64,000 nucleotides of DNA from Alphaproteobacteria bacterium (lineage in GTDB: Bacteria; Pseudomonadota; Alphaproteobacteria; CAAGCB01; CAG-977), in contig CAAGCB010000012.1 of assembly GCA_900768185.1 (NCBI GenBank), positions 62,001-126,000 on the forward strand, read 5' to 3'. The notes below the pieces were generated by a model. It worked only from the letters and a program-made list of their open reading frames with translations. It searched no databases and was not told the DNA's origin. Shown piece after piece: positions 63,041 through 64,000 of the stretch (the stretch's first letter is position 1; each line of letters begins with the position of its first letter). Made by a program: the position numbers and the translations under genes.

Positions 63041-63582
63041 AAATCGTTTTTTTGCTTGAAGAACCGTCGATGAAAGAAGTATTAAACATTCTTCTTCCGA
63101 AAATTTTGCCCGATAATGTTTTTTTTCAGCTCGTTCCGCATCAGGGAAAAAGCGATTTAAAAAAGTCCATTCCCAACAAACTGCGAAACTGGAACGAACC
63201 GGACGTTAAATTTGTTGTTTTGCAAGATCAGGATTTAAATGATTGCAGAGTTTTAAAACAAGACTTGAAAACACTGTGTGACGAAAACAAAACCGGCGTT
63301 CAAGTCTGCATCGCCTGTAAAGAGCTGGAAGCGTGGTATTTAGGCGATTTGTCCGCAGTGGAACGGGCTTATGATATAAACTTAAGCAAAGCCCGTACAA
63401 AATTTAAAATTCCTGATGCCGTAGATTCGCCCAAAGAACGCTTGTATGAATTGTTGCGCGGCAAAGGTCACCGCCAAATCAGCGGAGCGCGGCGGATTGC
63501 GACATATATGAATGTTTCAGAAAACTCGTCTGAAAGTTTTAACTTCTTTGTGTCAAAAGTGCAAAAAATGGCGGCTGATTGA
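63037..63582 (+). CDS. DUF4276 TOPRIM-like nuclease candidate, partner of the ATPase
   Basis: A 181-residue DUF4276-family protein. It starts MKIVFLLEEPS, with Glu8/Glu9 at the position of the TOPRIM Glu. It contains VPHQGKSDLKKSIPNKLR (34-51), the acidic VLQDQD with Asp64 and Asp66, and CKELEAWYLGD (94-104). These match the Glu plus DxD metal-binding layout of TOPRIM folds. Paired by overlap with the ATPase, it is the probable effector, analogous to the DUF4435 TOPRIM protein AriB of PARIS but from a different family. Confidence 0.78.
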   Translation: MKIVFLLEEPSMKEVLNILLPKILPDNVFFQLVPHQGKSDLKKSIPNKLRNWNEPDVKFVVLQDQDLNDCRVLKQDLKTLCDENKTGVQVCIACKELEAWYLGDLSAVERAYDINLSKARTKFKIPDAVDSPKERLYELLRGKGHRQISGARRIATYMNVSENSSESFNFFVSKVQKMAAD

Positions 63583-63648
63583 TACTTTAAAGTTGCCGGA
63601 TTTTGTAACTATGAAGTTAAAATTTCCGTTCCGAAAAGGAAAAAACAA

Positions 63649-64000
63649 ATGAACGAATCGACTTTAATCGCCAAAGTATGGAACTTCGCGACCGTGTTGC
63701 GCGACGCGGGATTGACGTACACGGATTATGTGTCGCAGTTGACTTACCTGCTGTTTTTGAAAATGGACGACGAGCGCGTTGACATTTTGGGCGAACAATC
63801 GGCTTTGCCCGACGGGTGCAGGTGGCGCGATTTGCTGCCTTTGACGGGATCGGAGTTGGAAGCGAAATACCGGCAGGCGTTGGAAACTTTGTCGGCGCAA
63901 AGCGGCATTATCGGCACGATTTACGCCAAAGCGCAAAACAAGATTTCCTCCCCCGCCCATTTGGCGCGCTTGATTTCCCTGATTAACGAAGAAGTCTGGC
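63649..64000 (+). CDS. hsdM: Type I restriction enzyme, M (methyltransferase) subunit, 3' end beyond window
   Basis: The frame opens with ATG 63649 after AAAAGGA and runs to the window edge (117 codons). The N-terminal helical domain of HsdM is clear: KVWNFATVLRDAGLTYTDY, then QLTYLLFLKMDDERV and CRWRDLL. The catalytic motifs lie outside. It is last in the operon, separated from hsdS by the ATPase-DUF4276 pair and 66 bases. Confidence 0.9.
   Translation, partial: MNESTLIAKVWNFATVLRDAGLTYTDYVSQLTYLLFLKMDDERVDILGEQSALPDGCRWRDLLPLTGSELEAKYRQALETLSAQSGIIGTIYAKAQNKISSPAHLARLISLINEEVW

Noticed and set aside
1..64000. CRISPR array, IS element, prophage or integrase
   Set aside because: No spaced direct repeats, no transposase or integrase motifs and no phage structural genes were seen on either strand.

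Overview
The window looks like chromosome from an uncultured, host- or gut-type alphaproteobacterium. GapR, TrcR (DUF1013), an RpoH-type sigma factor, class I LysRS and the order nuo genes - birA - rnj are alphaproteobacterial hallmarks. A short, strongly modified complex I and many lineage-specific surface or peptidase-like proteins suggest an anaerobic or host-associated life. TGA, TAA and TAG are all used as stops, so the genetic code appears standard. No CRISPR array, rRNA, IS element or integrase was seen.

Layout. 1-2.7 kb: a type ISP restriction-modification gene broken by an in-frame TAG. 2.7-8.1 kb: accessory genes, namely two paralogous papain-like proteins flanking a secreted Cys-rich/beta-helix protein, and a LysR regulator divergent from a PQ-loop-like membrane protein. 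8.1-31 kb: mostly housekeeping, with class I lysS, a DinG-type helicase, trcR-gapR, a bactofilin/M23-peptidase cluster, pgpA, rpoH, ileS, an EamA permease and glgP. Inserted in this stretch are an EF-hand/glycine-zipper protein and a 1387-residue membrane-anchored coiled-coil protein. 31-45 kb: one tightly overlapping cluster nuoA-B-C-D-G-H-I-J-K-L-M-N, then birA and rnj. 45-56 kb: four tandem HExxH peptidase-like paralogues, mscS, yqgF, gatCAB, a fifth HExxH protein and a tRNA-Ser(GCU) gene. 56-64 kb: a defence island downstream of the tRNA, with a decayed hipA remnant and then hsdR - X - Y - hsdS - AAA ATPase - DUF4276 - hsdM.

Most notable points. (1) The complex I cluster has lost nuoE and nuoF in place. 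Its NuoG begins at the N5 cluster motif without the [2Fe-2S] domain, NuoB has CxxC instead of tandem Cys, NuoD lacks the conserved quinone-site His and Tyr, and NuoK has both key Glu changed to Gln. It is probably a complex-I-derived enzyme with a different electron donor and altered quinone and proton chemistry. (2) The type I R-M operon carries two foreign-looking modules: an AT-rich, translationally coupled X-Y pair (cytosolic plus four-helix membrane protein) and an ATPase + DUF4276 TOPRIM-like pair reminiscent in logic of PARIS. (3) The HExxH array and the repeated paralogue families point to lineage-specific expansions. All homology statements come from reading motifs by eye, not from searches.
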